Positions 36,636-47,577 of a DNA stretch of 64,000 nucleotides are shown one piece after another. Positions within the stretch are counted from its first letter, which is position 1; each line of letters opens with the position of its first letter. A program made the position numbers and the translations under genes. Below the pieces are notes generated by a model. The model did no database searches, had not been told where the DNA came from, and worked only from the letters and a program-made list of their open reading frames with translations. Origin of the DNA: Cokeromyces recurvatus (Eukaryota; Mucoromycota; Mucoromycetes; Mucorales; Mucoraceae); NCBI RefSeq assembly GCF_025118155.1, contig NW_026251392.1, positions 992,001-1,056,000 on the forward strand, given 5' to 3'.

Positions 36636-37999
36636 TTAAAAATATCCAGAATTACTATAATGATAGCCTTCCTCTTTTTCAATATTAGGTTCTCTTCTTC
36701 TGCCATTAGTAATACTTAGCAGGCCATTATGATATTGAGCAGCTTGTTCTCTTGAAGTCATGATCGCTTGCTGGTGTCTTGAGTTGCTCTTATAATAACT
36801 AGCCGAATTATGCTGATGTTGATCATATCGATTATCTGACCGCGTAGGATCATAAACTCTTGGTGAATAATCTCGATCATCATTATTTCTCTTATAAATA
36901 CTATTTAAATGCTGTTGCTGATAATTATAATTCATGTTATCATGGTATATATTTCGAGTAGCTCGTTCATCGCTGATTCTATTGTCTTTACTTGATGAAT
37001 TATAATAATCGCTTCTTTCGTTTTCTTTTCTATAGTTATGCTGCTGATCAATATTATAATTATATTCTTCCCTAGCAGCCTTTTCTTTGTATCCGCTATT
37101 CTCAGAATTAGCTATAGGTAGTTTTTGACGTAATTCTTGTCTTTCTCTTTCTCTACTTGAAAGTTTGTTAGGATCTTGTTCCCATAATCTCCTTCTAGAA
37201 GGCGTCCTTCCTACACTTGTAGACGATGACTCAGATATATCACTTTGCGTATGATATTTTTGAATAGTATTATCTACTAATAACCATTCAGGCAAACGCA
37301 TACGTTTTCTTTCATAATAGTCTCGAAGAATCCTTGACACATGTGTTTCGCCTTCCCAATCATCTTCATCTGACTCTATATGAATATGTTAAAAATTAAT
37401 TATAACTTTACGGACCTCTTTTTACTACCTGCTCCACGGTCTTCACGGCTTGGGATCTTCTCAGCCATAGTTTGTGTTGCTTGAAGTAGTTTACCCCATA
37501 GTTTACCCGATTGTTTCGTTCTATCGTCTATTTTATTTTTGTTTTTTATTTTTATTTAATTTTTGTTTCATTTCATTTCGTTTTCTTTTCTTTTCTTTTC
37601 TTTCTTCTCACCTTTAGTCTTTTCATTCAGCTGCTTCCATTTTTCATTCTGCTTTATTTTTCCCCATAATTTTTTACCATTCGAGTCAGTTGATTCTGGT
37701 AAATGAGCAGCAAAATTGTTATAATAAACTGAATCTTCTTGTTCTGATTTATCGAGTTGAGTTGACTTTGTAGTGGACGGTGATTCAACTGATGGCGATT
37801 GATTTAATAATGTTGCTTTAGATGATTCTGTAGTAGAGATCGTATTATTATTATTATATTGAATAGGAAGTGAAGGCATCGCTGGTCTATCGACTGGCCG
37901 ACACTTATGACGTGCAGGATAAAGACCTACATCGTTTCCACAGTCTTTACATAATACAACTAACGTGGATACTCTATAATCAACTACTTTGGCTCCCAT
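36636..37999 (-). CDS. Mso1-like secretion protein with N-terminal zinc motif
   Basis: Three exons (37,999-37,612; 37,527-37,429; 37,375-36,636) give 408 residues. The start is the ATG before GAKVVDYRV; an upstream TTG is not used. Residues 20-37 carry CKDCGNDVGLYPARHKC, a possible zinc knuckle. The middle repeats a Sec1-binding-like helix twice: KKLWGKIKQNEKWKQL and SGKLWGKLLQATQTMAEKI, the latter on exon 2. Then comes WEGETHVSRILRDYYERK with RLPEWLL, the short motif I associate with fungal Mso1, a partner of the SM protein Sec1 in exocytosis. The C-terminal 200 residues are Arg/Tyr/Asn-rich and disordered. Assignment is by motif memory; another adaptor is possible. A 1.4-kb inverted-repeat element starts 123 bp upstream of its start codon. 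Confidence 0.55.
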
Positions 38000-38120
38000 T
38001 TTAAACAAGTATGTATCTTCCAAAAAAAAAGGAGTGTAAAAAGGTGGAGGAGAAGGAGGGACAAATTTAAAAATTTAATAATCTATTAGAATGTAGTACA
38101 AGATTTGTTAGTGTTACACA

Positions 38121-39529
38121 TACAGTGCTTACAGCACCAAATGGCAAGTTTTTAAAATAAATAAATAATGATTGTTTTGTTTTAAACTCAAATAGCAGAT
38201 TTGGCCAACAATAAATTAGCAATTTTACAGTATTTTATTTAATACTTTACGAACGATATTTGTATGTCTTGTATGAACTCATTTATTAAACATATTAACA
38301 ACGTGTTGAATAAAGTCTCTACGGCTACTAGTGCTGGATATGCTTTTTAGACACTTTTATAATGTGAAGAACATCTATAATGCAATATTAATTGATTTAT
38401 AAGAATATTTGATGCTAAAAGACATAAGAAACAATCACATATTATTTTTACTTTGAATGCTCGAATTGCTCTATAAAAAAAAGGATATTATTTTGTAACC
38501 CTTAGATTATGCTTATACCTATATATATATAGCGCATAGACAAATATGAGTAATCTGATTATTTATTGCAGATAACTAAAAACTAAACCATAAAGGCATA
38601 AAATATACCATTCATCCAGGTCTTTATGGATGACGTAAAAAGGCATTAAATGTTCGAGTTATGTAATTGTTCTCAAGTTTTCTAGACTAATTTATATAAG
38701 CCTTTAGATGCACTGTAAAGTCAAGTTTAATATTCTTTTGTTGCCTTTTCGTTGAACCACTTGAAGTTGAGTCTTCAAATTTCGGCCAAACCTTTCTTAT
38801 GTATGTTGTCATTATTTAAATACATAACATATAATTCTCTTAGCTCAAATAGCATACATTTAAATGATAGATTATTCAAAGTTAATTTAAAGTACTCTTA
38901 CACTATTCTTGCTTCTTTTGTATTAAACAATTTCACATATAAACAAACACAATCTATAAAATAAAACGCTATATTCTTTTGTCTGTTTGTATTTATTAAT
39001 GTACCATTATAATTGATAAATCAGTTGCTGAAGAGAGAACAGAAAATATGATACACCCAAACCAACAACTCTGTTGGTTCTAAAGGTTTTTATGTTATAT
39101 AAACCAATTAAACAGTTTTAATTTGGAAAGGTATAAAGAGACAAATATTAAAAAAAAAAAATGGAGAAAATAATAATGATAATAATAATAATGTATCTTC
39201 CTTTATTCTCTTCCAATAGAATAGTTCTGGGCAGCTAATGCCAAAGACCAAGTAGAACATAGCTATTTTAGCGAAAAGAAGGATATAAGAATAAGGGACG
39301 CTCGTGATAATATTTCATTAAGCAACATTAGAGACTTTATTCAACACGTTGTTAATATGTTTAATAAATGAGTTTATACAAGACATTCAAATATCGTTCG
39401 TAAAGTATTAAATAAAATACTGTAAAATTGCTAATTTATTGTTGGCCAAATCTGCTATTTGAGTTTAAAACAAAACAATCATTATTTATTTATTTTAAAA
39501 ACTTGCCATTTGGTGCTGTAAGCACTGTA
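38121..39529. mobile_element. long-terminal-inverted-repeat element, non-autonomous, TA-flanked
   Basis: The 199-bp arm 38,123-38,321 is repeated in inverted orientation at 39,329-39,527 with only two differences that I see. The ends are CAGTGCTTACAGCACC and its complement, each bordered by TA (38,121-22; 39,528-29). The 1,007-bp interior has no open frame longer than 70 codons and no transposase motif. TA duplication and defined ends suggest a Tc1/mariner-type, non-autonomous element mobilised in trans; the terminal CAGTG differs from the CACCT of the element at 25.5 kb. The high arm identity implies recent insertion or gene conversion. It occupies the promoter side of the Mso1-like gene and ends 120 bp from the permease stop codon. 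Confidence 0.85.
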
Positions 39530-39646
39530 ATATAAAAAATAAAGAAAATTAATCTAATTTATTATTCATTCTATATACATTTTTATAATGTTTATAACAA
39601 AGAGAAGAAAACATAGGATATAATTTAAAGTAAGCCTATTTTTTTT

Positions 39647-41839
39647 TTAATTGTTTACTGCGTCTCTCCATGATTTCAAATTATGGGGGATACGTTTCCA
39701 AGTATTCGGCTTGAAGATACTAACTCCTTCCAAAGGATCATATTGCTTACGATCTTCCATTTCAATTGTATGACTAAAAAAAAAAAAATATGTATATATT
39801 GTTTAGTTTAGCTTTAAATATATAATATGTAGTCAACTTACGCTATAATTTCTTCACGTCCTGAATCCAAGTCTACTTCTGATAAGGGGATAAGTTTTGT
39901 CTTTTTGATAAATTTGTAACCAACAAATAAAATAATGACAACTGGTAAGCCAATATAACAAGCAATAATATCAGCTGGAACAGGAGGATCAGCCATCCAC
40001 TTGTCATAACCCTGGCCGACTACAACAAATAAACAGATTCCAAATGCAAAAAGAGGGCCAATAGGAAAGAGACGAGCCTTAAAAGGTAATTCATCCACAT
40101 TCTTACCTTGAGCAATAAATGCTCGACGGAAACGCCAATGGGAAGCAGCGATACCAAGCCAGGCAATAAAACCTGCAATACCTGAGATAGATAGCAGCCA
40201 ATTATAAACAACACCATTTCCAAAGAGAGAGGTTAAGAAAGCCAACATACCAATAAGGGCAGTCAAGAGAACACAGTAAATAGGAATACCATTCTTCGTG
40301 ACTTTTGTAAAGAATTGAGGAGCTTTATGTTCAAGAGCAAGATCATAAAGTGTACGACTAGAAGCATAAAGACCAGAGTTACCAGCAGAAAGAACGGTTG
40401 TCAAAATAACGGCGTTCATAAAGTGTGCAGCCGCAGACATACCTGCTTTTTGGAATACTAGAGTAAAAGGAGAGACAGAAATATCAGATACATCACTTCT
40501 CAATAAAAGAGGATCATCATAGGGAATGATTAAGCCTATGATAAAAATAGACAAAATATAAAATAAGAGAATACGCCAAAAGACCTGCTTTATGGCTTTA
40601 GGAACATTCTTCCGAGGATTTTCACTTTCCCCAGCTGCTACACCAATAAGTTCTGTACCCTGAAAGGAGAAACCAGCCGTCAAAAATGTACTTAACACTC
40701 CAAGCCCTTGAACACCACCGTATTTAAAAGTTTCTGTACCATAATAATGACCACCACATACGCCTACATCAACAAGAATGCCGAGAATAATAAACACAAT
40801 CACTACCAATACTTTAATTAAAGCGAACCAATATTCCGCCTCACCTATTTTTTTTTTTTAAAAAAAAAAATAAATATTTAGAAAATAGAATATAATATGT
40901 ATATAATATTCTCTTATACGTTACCATATCCTTTAACAGAAAATAAATTTAGAGATAAAATTAAAATCAAAAAGATAATAGACCAAACATAACTCGGAAA
41001 ATTAGGTAACCAAAATGCCATTACCATGGAACCAGCCGTCTATTAAAAAGTGATACAAATATAAAACTAAATAAGGATATTTCGATTTGTATAACTTGAT
41101 CTGTTACTTACCAATTCAACAGCTACAGTGACAGCCCAGTTGTACCAATAATTCCAACCAAGAGCAAATCCAAGTGCAGGATCAATAAATCTACCCGCAT
41201 AATTGTTAAAACTACCAGATATTGGTAAATAAGTTGCCTAAAAAGAAAGAAGTTATTATTTTTATTTTATTTTATTTTATTTTTACGTAACATGGGTCTT
41301 CATCAAAAATTATTATCAAAATTACCATTTCACCCAAACATTCCATCATAAAAAAGACCATGATACCGATGAGTGCATAAGCAATTAAAGCCCCACCTGG
41401 ACCAGCATTTGCAATAGAAGAACCTGATGCTAAGAATAAGCCAGTACCAATTGTTCCGCCTAATGAAATCATTGTCAACTAAATATATAGTATATAAATA
41501 ATACAATTCATTTGATGTTTTAACATATACATATATACGTATATATATATATATATATGTATGTATATCTATCTATTTTACATGTCTAGCTTTTAAAGCT
41601 CTCTTTAAACGAGGCTTTTCTTCATCATTTAATAAAGAGCCTGGTTGGCTTTTGGAAATAGATCGGGAATATTGGCTTGAAAAATCTTCATTAAATTCAG
41701 TTGTGCTATTTGCATTTTGATATTTTTTATGTTCTATCGTTTCTAATTCGAACTTATTATTGGATGAGTCCAACCGTCTTGTTCTCATACGTTCTTTTGA
41801 AGAAGAGGATATATTATCCTCATTACAATTTGCTGACAT
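39647..41839 (-). CDS. amino-acid permease (YAT/APC family)
   Basis: Six exons (41,839-41,582; 41,478-41,326; 41,237-41,112; 41,039-40,925; 40,844-39,842; 39,773-39,647) give 593 residues. The N-terminal 80 residues are cytosolic and Ser/Arg-rich, then about 12 membrane helices begin at RHLTMISLGGTIGTGLFLAS, the conserved first helix with the substrate-binding GTIGTG. Other hallmarks are GRFIDPALGFALGWNYWYNW, AGFSFQGTELIGVAAGES with NPRKNVPKAI, and SAGNSGLYASSRTLY. The C-terminus (YDPLEGVSIFKPNTWKRI) is hydrophilic and on its own exon. The protein imports amino acids with protons at the plasma membrane; specificity cannot be told. All five introns are in phase. Confidence 0.93.
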
Positions 41840-42264
41840 TAAGTTTGTAATAGTGATAATAATAACAACTAAAAAAAAAAGAAAAAGAAAAAGAAAATCA
41901 AAGGAATGAGTTAAAATGATTTAATTAATAAACGCAACAAAAAAAAAAAAAAAAAAGGAAAAATCTTTTTTCTTGAAACAGAACCCCGCTTTTCTTTTTG
42001 AGCCCTAGTCTACCTTAATATGGTGTATTTAAAGAGATAAGATTATCTATTGTAATAAAGGAAGAAAATTTCTTCCACAGAAGAATAACAAATTGGTATT
42101 CAGACGATAATAGCATGACGGAGTACACTATTTTGAGATTGAATCAATATGAGTTTGCATTCAGGTAAAAATCAATTTTGCGCAGAGGATTTGAAATAAA
42201 TAAATAACCCAATAAAATCTGAATGATTCAGTTACTTTATTTAATTCAAAATATTATAATAAAC
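41840..42264. promoter_or_regulatory. upstream region of the amino-acid permease
   Basis: A/T-rich with an A18 run at about 41,939-41,956. It contains the start-proximal promoter of the permease (minus strand). No motif is claimed. Confidence 0.35.
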
Positions 42265-42960
42265 ATGAATAGCTTTAGCGAATTTATTACTAATAGGGAA
42301 AATAACTTAGACTTTTTATATAATGACTATATAGAAAAAGACGAGCAAGAGGACCATTTTAACTCAAATAAAGAATAGATAAAGAAAGCAAAGCAAATTG
42401 GGAACGATTCATCATTGCGTGTACGTGAATTTATGGATATTGATTTGCTAGAGGAACAAGATAAAGAATCATTTAGTGATACTTTTCTTTTTTGCATAAT
42501 CAATGTCATTAAAAAGTATAAAGCTGATAAATTAAAATGAGACTATTACAGAAAATAAAAACTCTTTGATTTAATTATTGAAAATACTTTGCGAAACATT
42601 CGAAGGTTTGAAAATCTTAGTTTTTACCACTACAAATATTCAGTAAATCAAGCTCATATTACTTTAAATAAAGTTGAAAAGATAATAGCGGCGAGAAATT
42701 TTGATAGAGCAATAGCATTACAAAAAACCATTATTGAACAATATAATATATGTGACAAGAAGGCTTCAATTTATCTACTCAGAGAAACTATGGCCGTTCA
42801 TTAAAGGGCACGCTTAAAAAAATCATTGTACCAACCGAAAATAGTGTTCCAATTACAATCTTGAGTGCAACCTCCCATGCTTGTATTATAAATATTACAA
42901 TCAAAAAATTAAAAATAGCTTCTTTCAAGAAAAAAAAAGGAAGGCAGACGATAAAGAAGT
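42265..42960 (+). pseudogene. relic coding region, partly Tc1-transposase-like
   Basis: From an ATG at 42,265 a frame runs about 90 codons with one internal stop (after FNSNKE), rich in Asp/Glu/Lys (for example RVREFMDIDLLEEQDKESF). A second open piece (42,589-42,804) is a helical Lys/Ile/Asn-rich text ending RETMAVH. A third, 42,808-42,963, reads GTLKKIIVPTENSVPITILS, which resembles the GTPAK-VVPT segment after the first catalytic Asp of mucoralean Tc1-like transposases. The pieces are in different frames, so any gene is broken. Whether the first two pieces belong to the same ancestor is unknown. Confidence 0.35.
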
Positions 42961-43009
42961 AAAGGTAAATGGCAAAGTTAGAATAAGAATGGAGCATTCC
43001 TTATCCTAC

Positions 43010-44149
43010 TTAATAAATGTAATAAATGTACTGGATAAAAATGATATAAAAAGCTAATATATCGTTATGAATACTATACCTAATTATTAAGAAAAAGATT
43101 TCAGTGATGATAAATTGTATATTATTAGTTGATAAGTTTTTCCCCCCTCAATTAAAATAACATCCATTTTTCTGATTGGCTAATATAACAAATAGCCTTT
43201 TTGATTTTACAAAATGGAGGGTTATTTTTTTGTTCAGTCTTATTTTTTTTCTTCCCCTGATAAATAACAGTAGTCTTTTGTAATGAAATAGCATAACATA
43301 TTTATATGTATACCAAATGTGTATTTGAGATATTATTGGAATATACTAATGAATTAATATCAATCAGAGTATAATAATATTAGTTAAAATTAGCTAAAAT
43401 TAGCTAAAACTAGTTTATATGCTTATTATTAATTCTATTATATGTATTTTATGTATTTTATGCCTTTTTAGTGAAAACATGAATTATATAGTTACCTTTA
43501 TACGATATATATCTATTACTTTATTATTATATAGTTACTATCACCTAGACAACGTTAACTTTTTTTTTTTTTTTCTGATATTAATTTTAATGCTTAAAAT
43601 GGTATCTAATTAGCTGAAGGCCAACGGTAGTCATAGACAACACACACACACATATATATTATACTATGCTATTACATCATCCTCATTTTATGATTTAATA
43701 AGGGGCAAACTATATAAATCATATAAGCCATATAAATCATATAAATCATATATAATAGAACTTGAACATTTGCTAAGGTTTAGATTGAATCAGATCAGAT
43801 TAGATCATTTATTGACAGCTCATTTCAAGTAATGGAGTGCATTTATGACTCAAATATCTCTATATTTTTATCTTTATTTTTATTGTCGTTTTCTTTTTAT
43901 TATACAATATTGGTTCCTTATTGTTCCTGAATTATTTTATTTTATTGAATATTTTGTATTTACTATGTGTGATTTTTATAATACGTATAAACAGCAATTA
44001 AACTAAATCTTTCATTCATAAAAAATAAAGATTAATAGTAACTGCTTGAATACATAGTACTAGAATATACTGTACTGTCCTAGTCGGTCGATAAGTAAAA
44101 AAGTATCATTAATCTATCTAATAAAAAAACATAACATAAAATACGTGTA

Positions 44150-44183
<34 letters not shown>

Positions 44184-44312
44184 AATTATTATTATAATAT
44201 TAAAGATGCAAATGGTAGTCACTCGTGTAACATTTCATTATAAAATGATATAAAAGGCACGAATGTTTAATTTCCTTCTTTTTTTTCTTTTTTTTTCCCT
44301 TTTTTTTTTCAG
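43010..44312. other. intergenic, A/T-rich, with short tandem repeats
   Basis: Contains a CATATAAAT-type tandem repeat at about 43,708-43,755 and an ATT repeat at about 44,160-44,185. No gene is supported. Confidence 0.4.
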
Positions 44313-44398
44313 AAATGTGGGGAGCCTGTTTTATGCCGGGCTATGAATAGCACTGAAAATCGCCCCGTCTGTATAGTGCCTCCCATGGCTGATGGAAG
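44313..44398. other. isolated GC-rich island, exon-like or structured RNA
   Basis: An 86-nt block of roughly 50% GC sits in DNA of about 20-25% GC. On the plus strand it follows a long pyrimidine tract and CAG and is followed by GTAACA, so it looks like an internal exon; the plus frame reads through (KCGEPVLCRAMNSTENRPVC and on to VPPMADGR). The minus strand also has an open frame. Folding by eye gives an outer pairing TGGGGAG (44,318-44,324) with CTCCCA (44,380-44,385) stacked on GCACT (44,350-44,354) with AGTGC (44,375-44,379). I cannot name it. Confidence 0.35.
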
Positions 44399-44879
44399 GT
44401 AACACAAGCTCATAAAATGTTTATTGATAATAAGAGTAGTTTGAAAAAAAAATTGACTACAAACAATATTGGTTCATCATATACAAAAGTGTTAGACATC
44501 TGGAAATTGTTTCGTAAAATAGCCCTTCTTGTTACAATAAACATTCAAGAGGTTAAAACAATATATGCATTATGAATGATAATAAAAGTGTGATATTAAT
44601 TGTAAAATATCAAATAAAAATAATAAAAAGACAAAAAAAAAAAAAAAAAAAAAAAAAAAACGTCAACGAAACCGAACAATAGTTCTAAAGTCAATTATTT
44701 TATTTATGAATTTAAATTGATAGGTATTTATAAGAATTGTTAAAGAAGTCTGAGATAAGATGTAAATCAGAAAAGTGTTAGTTACGACTGAATAAGACAT
44801 GTTATAGATAATGAAATGTTAGAAGCTTTAATATTGTTTGATAAAGTGGATCAAAAAAGCTTCAGGGGAATCTAGATAA
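44399..44879. other. intergenic, A/T-rich
   Basis: A 28-A tract lies at 44,633-44,660. Nothing else is recognised. Confidence 0.4.
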
Positions 44880-45160
44880 AATTTCTTGAATAATTTTCTG
44901 ATCTGCATGTTTAATCAAGAAACATGACATTATAAGTCAGCTCATGACAAGGTTGTAATAAAATGTCTTCAGGTAGTTCCAGTGAGTGAAGGAAAAATTT
45001 TGCTTGCAAAATTGAGATGCGATCTGCATGTAAATATCTATCAACGGTATTTAAAGTACCTTGCTCATATTGTCATTTACTTCTATTTAGCTTACCACTT
45101 TTGATACCTAGTTCACCTAATTGTTCGATCGAGGATTCTTACGTATATCATTTTCTGGTT
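44880..45160 (-). pseudogene. relic of an unrecognised protein gene, minus strand
   Basis: On the minus strand a protein-like text is visible without a start codon and with an internal stop: SIEQLGELGIKSGKLNRSK, a stop, then QYEQGTLNTVDRYLHADRI and LQAKFFLHSLELPEDILLQP, ending soon after YNVMFLD. Composition and amphipathic pattern look coding rather than random A/T. I do not recognise the family. It lies head-to-head with a second relic at 45,290. Confidence 0.4.
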
Positions 45161-45289
45161 CCAATATTATAGTCTGTGCTCTCTTCTGATTCTTCCTCCA
45201 AGACTCACTGGTAATTTAGAAATATAAATATTCAAGATTAGTTGAACGAATAATTAATCTAATTTCATATATACACATATATGAAATAT

Positions 45290-45700
45290 AGAGCTAATGG
45301 TGGCAACACGAAAAATTATGAGTTAAAATCATACAAACCAGACTTTATAATGTATAGTATGCCGACAAATATCAAATTTGTTGTCTTGATCTCTGAGGTC
45401 AAGCCTATAGAATACAACTCAGCCGTAGAATCCAACCAGGTTAAGTTGGCACGATAAATATGTGCTGCATACAACAACTTAGTTCTAAATTTAGTTAAAA
45501 AAATTGTTGTATATGGTATTTTTGCAGAAGGACGACACATGATGAGGTACATAATGGACATAGATTATTTAAAAATGTATTGTCTCATAAATCTCTCAAA
45601 AGTGGATATATGCTTCCGACTTGATCAACTATATTTGACATCAGCTATTGTATCAAAATTTTTACAATTAAAGATAAACATGAATTTAATAATTAAGCTA
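45290..45700 (+). pseudogene. relic of a mucoralean hypothetical protein, plus strand
   Basis: Plus-strand text, interrupted by at least one stop near 45,457: NYELKSYKPDFIMYS, FVVLISEVKPIEYNSAVESN, then CAAYNNLVLNLVKKIVVYGI, FAEGRHMMRYIMDI and LTSAIVSKFLQLK. The pattern of acidic/basic residues inside beta-like hydrophobic strands (VVLISEVKP, IVVYGIFAEG) hints at a restriction-nuclease-like fold, but this is speculation. I recall similar hypothetical proteins in Mucorales; no function is known to me. The copy is broken. Confidence 0.45.
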
Positions 45701-47577
45701 TAAGTCTCTTACTAACTTCATTTTATTATGTAAACAGAATATAGCTTTTGGAGTGGTTGCTAGAGCTGAGTCATCAATTATCACAGCTATAGAAAACAGG
45801 CGCCGAAGACTATCTATACCCCAGTCTCGTCTCGCTGATAATACCTGTTGACTATCTTGTAAAGGAAAGAAATTTTCCAGCAATCCATCCTCTACTAATT
45901 TTATCACTTAATGACTTTTCCAATTTAATATTTGATCAAAATAAATTTATATTACCTATAATGTCTATTAATGTTCATTTAATGTTCAAGCTAACAAGGA
46001 ACATATGACAATAGCTGATTCAGTAGCTTTTATCCAAAGAAATATATGTATTAGTTCTACTAAAATTTGCTAACCTTAGGCATGGAACTTTTTTTTTTTT
46101 TTCTCGAAAAGATAAATGCTATAAAAATATATATCTATATTGTATAAAAACAATTTAATTATACTAACTGCTTTAAGACTTATTTTTAACAGTAATATAC
46201 TACAAAACTATTAGCAAAAATAAAATAAAATAAAATAATAAGCCAATCTGAAGATTACTGAATACATATTTTCAAAATGAAAACTATATTTATAAACTGA
46301 ATTAATCAAGGTAGTGATATAGGGAAAAAAAAGGAAAAAGGGCAGAAATGATGTTACAATGATGATTTATAGTTTAGGCACAATATAATAAGTGAAAATA
46401 TAACTTGTAATTGTGTACGGATCCAGAATTAATGTATCATTAACAGTCCACCTGAAAAGCGCAGTAGGAAGTATAAGGCAGATATATTGTTTACTTTAAT
46501 TTTTTTCAAATATAAATGATATGTCCAAATTCAAGTCTAGTAAGCAATAATTTTAATTTGTTTGGATTGATAATTAACCCAACAAACTCCTAACCCGAAA
46601 ACTTGCAATACTATTAGTCGTAAGCATATGGGACATTTCAGCCGTAAGCATATAGAATATTTCAGCATATTCTTTCCCTTATATTAAAATCAATATGTAT
46701 TACTAATAAAATAATAATTACAAATTTTCTCTCTTTGTAAAGAATTATAGAACAAATAAAAAAAAATTACCAAAGAGACGAAAATTAACCTTCGAGCCAC
46801 CGGTCAATAGTTTGGTTGTTTGAAGAAGAAACTAAAGGCGAGCTATTGTCGACGGTTTGGGAAAACTACCTAAGCTTCACAAAAGATTCATCTAACCAAA
46901 TGAATATATCATAACCATGTCCCATAGATATATACAGTTCTATTGTCAGTTTGTCTTTATACCCAAGCCCAAGTCAAATCAAGATAAGGAAAATGGGAGA
47001 GGGGAACTAAAGGGAATAATGGAAAGATTCGATATTGGTAAGCGAATTGTTCTACATAAGAGTTTAAATAGATGATGTATTAAAGCAAAGTATTATTTAT
47101 AGGCAAATAGTTTAGCAAAGGGCTAAGCATCATTATTTAATAGTGTTTAAAAACTCTAAATATAGCCATGTTAACAAATTAATTAGAATAAAGATGCAAT
47201 ATCTAATCTCTTTAAATAAAAGCAAATATTATTGCTTGCTGGAAATATTATCTACTCTATTAACTACTTAAGGAATACTTATTTCATAATTCAGAATATA
47301 ATAATACTATATACTTTTTTATTGAAAAATAAAATAAAAGGATTTATATTTAAAAAGTATTTTAACTATTAAGTGTCTGAAGTAAAATCAAAATGGATAA
47401 AAGCTTATTGTCAATGATCTTCTTCTTATTACTATATTGGGTTTAAAAATCTCCACGCAATTTTTGTTTTAATTGGACGCAATACTTCACTGACTGCTTT
47501 TACTTTCGAACGCCACTCAGATTTGCTCTATTTGAAAAATATCCCTTAATTTTTTTTTATCAAGCTTTGTATCAATA
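45701..47577. other. 1.9-kb intergenic region, mostly featureless
   Basis: A minus-strand open frame at 45,698-45,907 (with LSARRDWGIDSLRRLFSIAV) may be a further relic but has no support. A 24-bp unit starting CGTAAGCATAT is duplicated in tandem at about 46,619-46,666. A minus-strand stretch near 46,800-46,920 (FIWLDESFVKLR, then VDNSSPLVSSSNNQTIDRW after a stop) may be another fragment. The final 150 bases are the KRE33 promoter. Confidence 0.4.

Noticed and set aside
42788..42997. Minus-strand frame with hydrophobic segment ending FLSVPFNERP
   Set aside because: The plus strand in the same place carries transposase-like text; the minus frame looks like its shadow.
43700..43760. Possible CRISPR-like short repeats (CATATAAAT)
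   Set aside because: Directly abutting microsatellite without unique spacers in a eukaryotic genome.
45316..45561. Minus-strand 81-codon frame
   Set aside because: Complement of the plus-strand relic that contains LISEVKP; the plus text is more protein-like.
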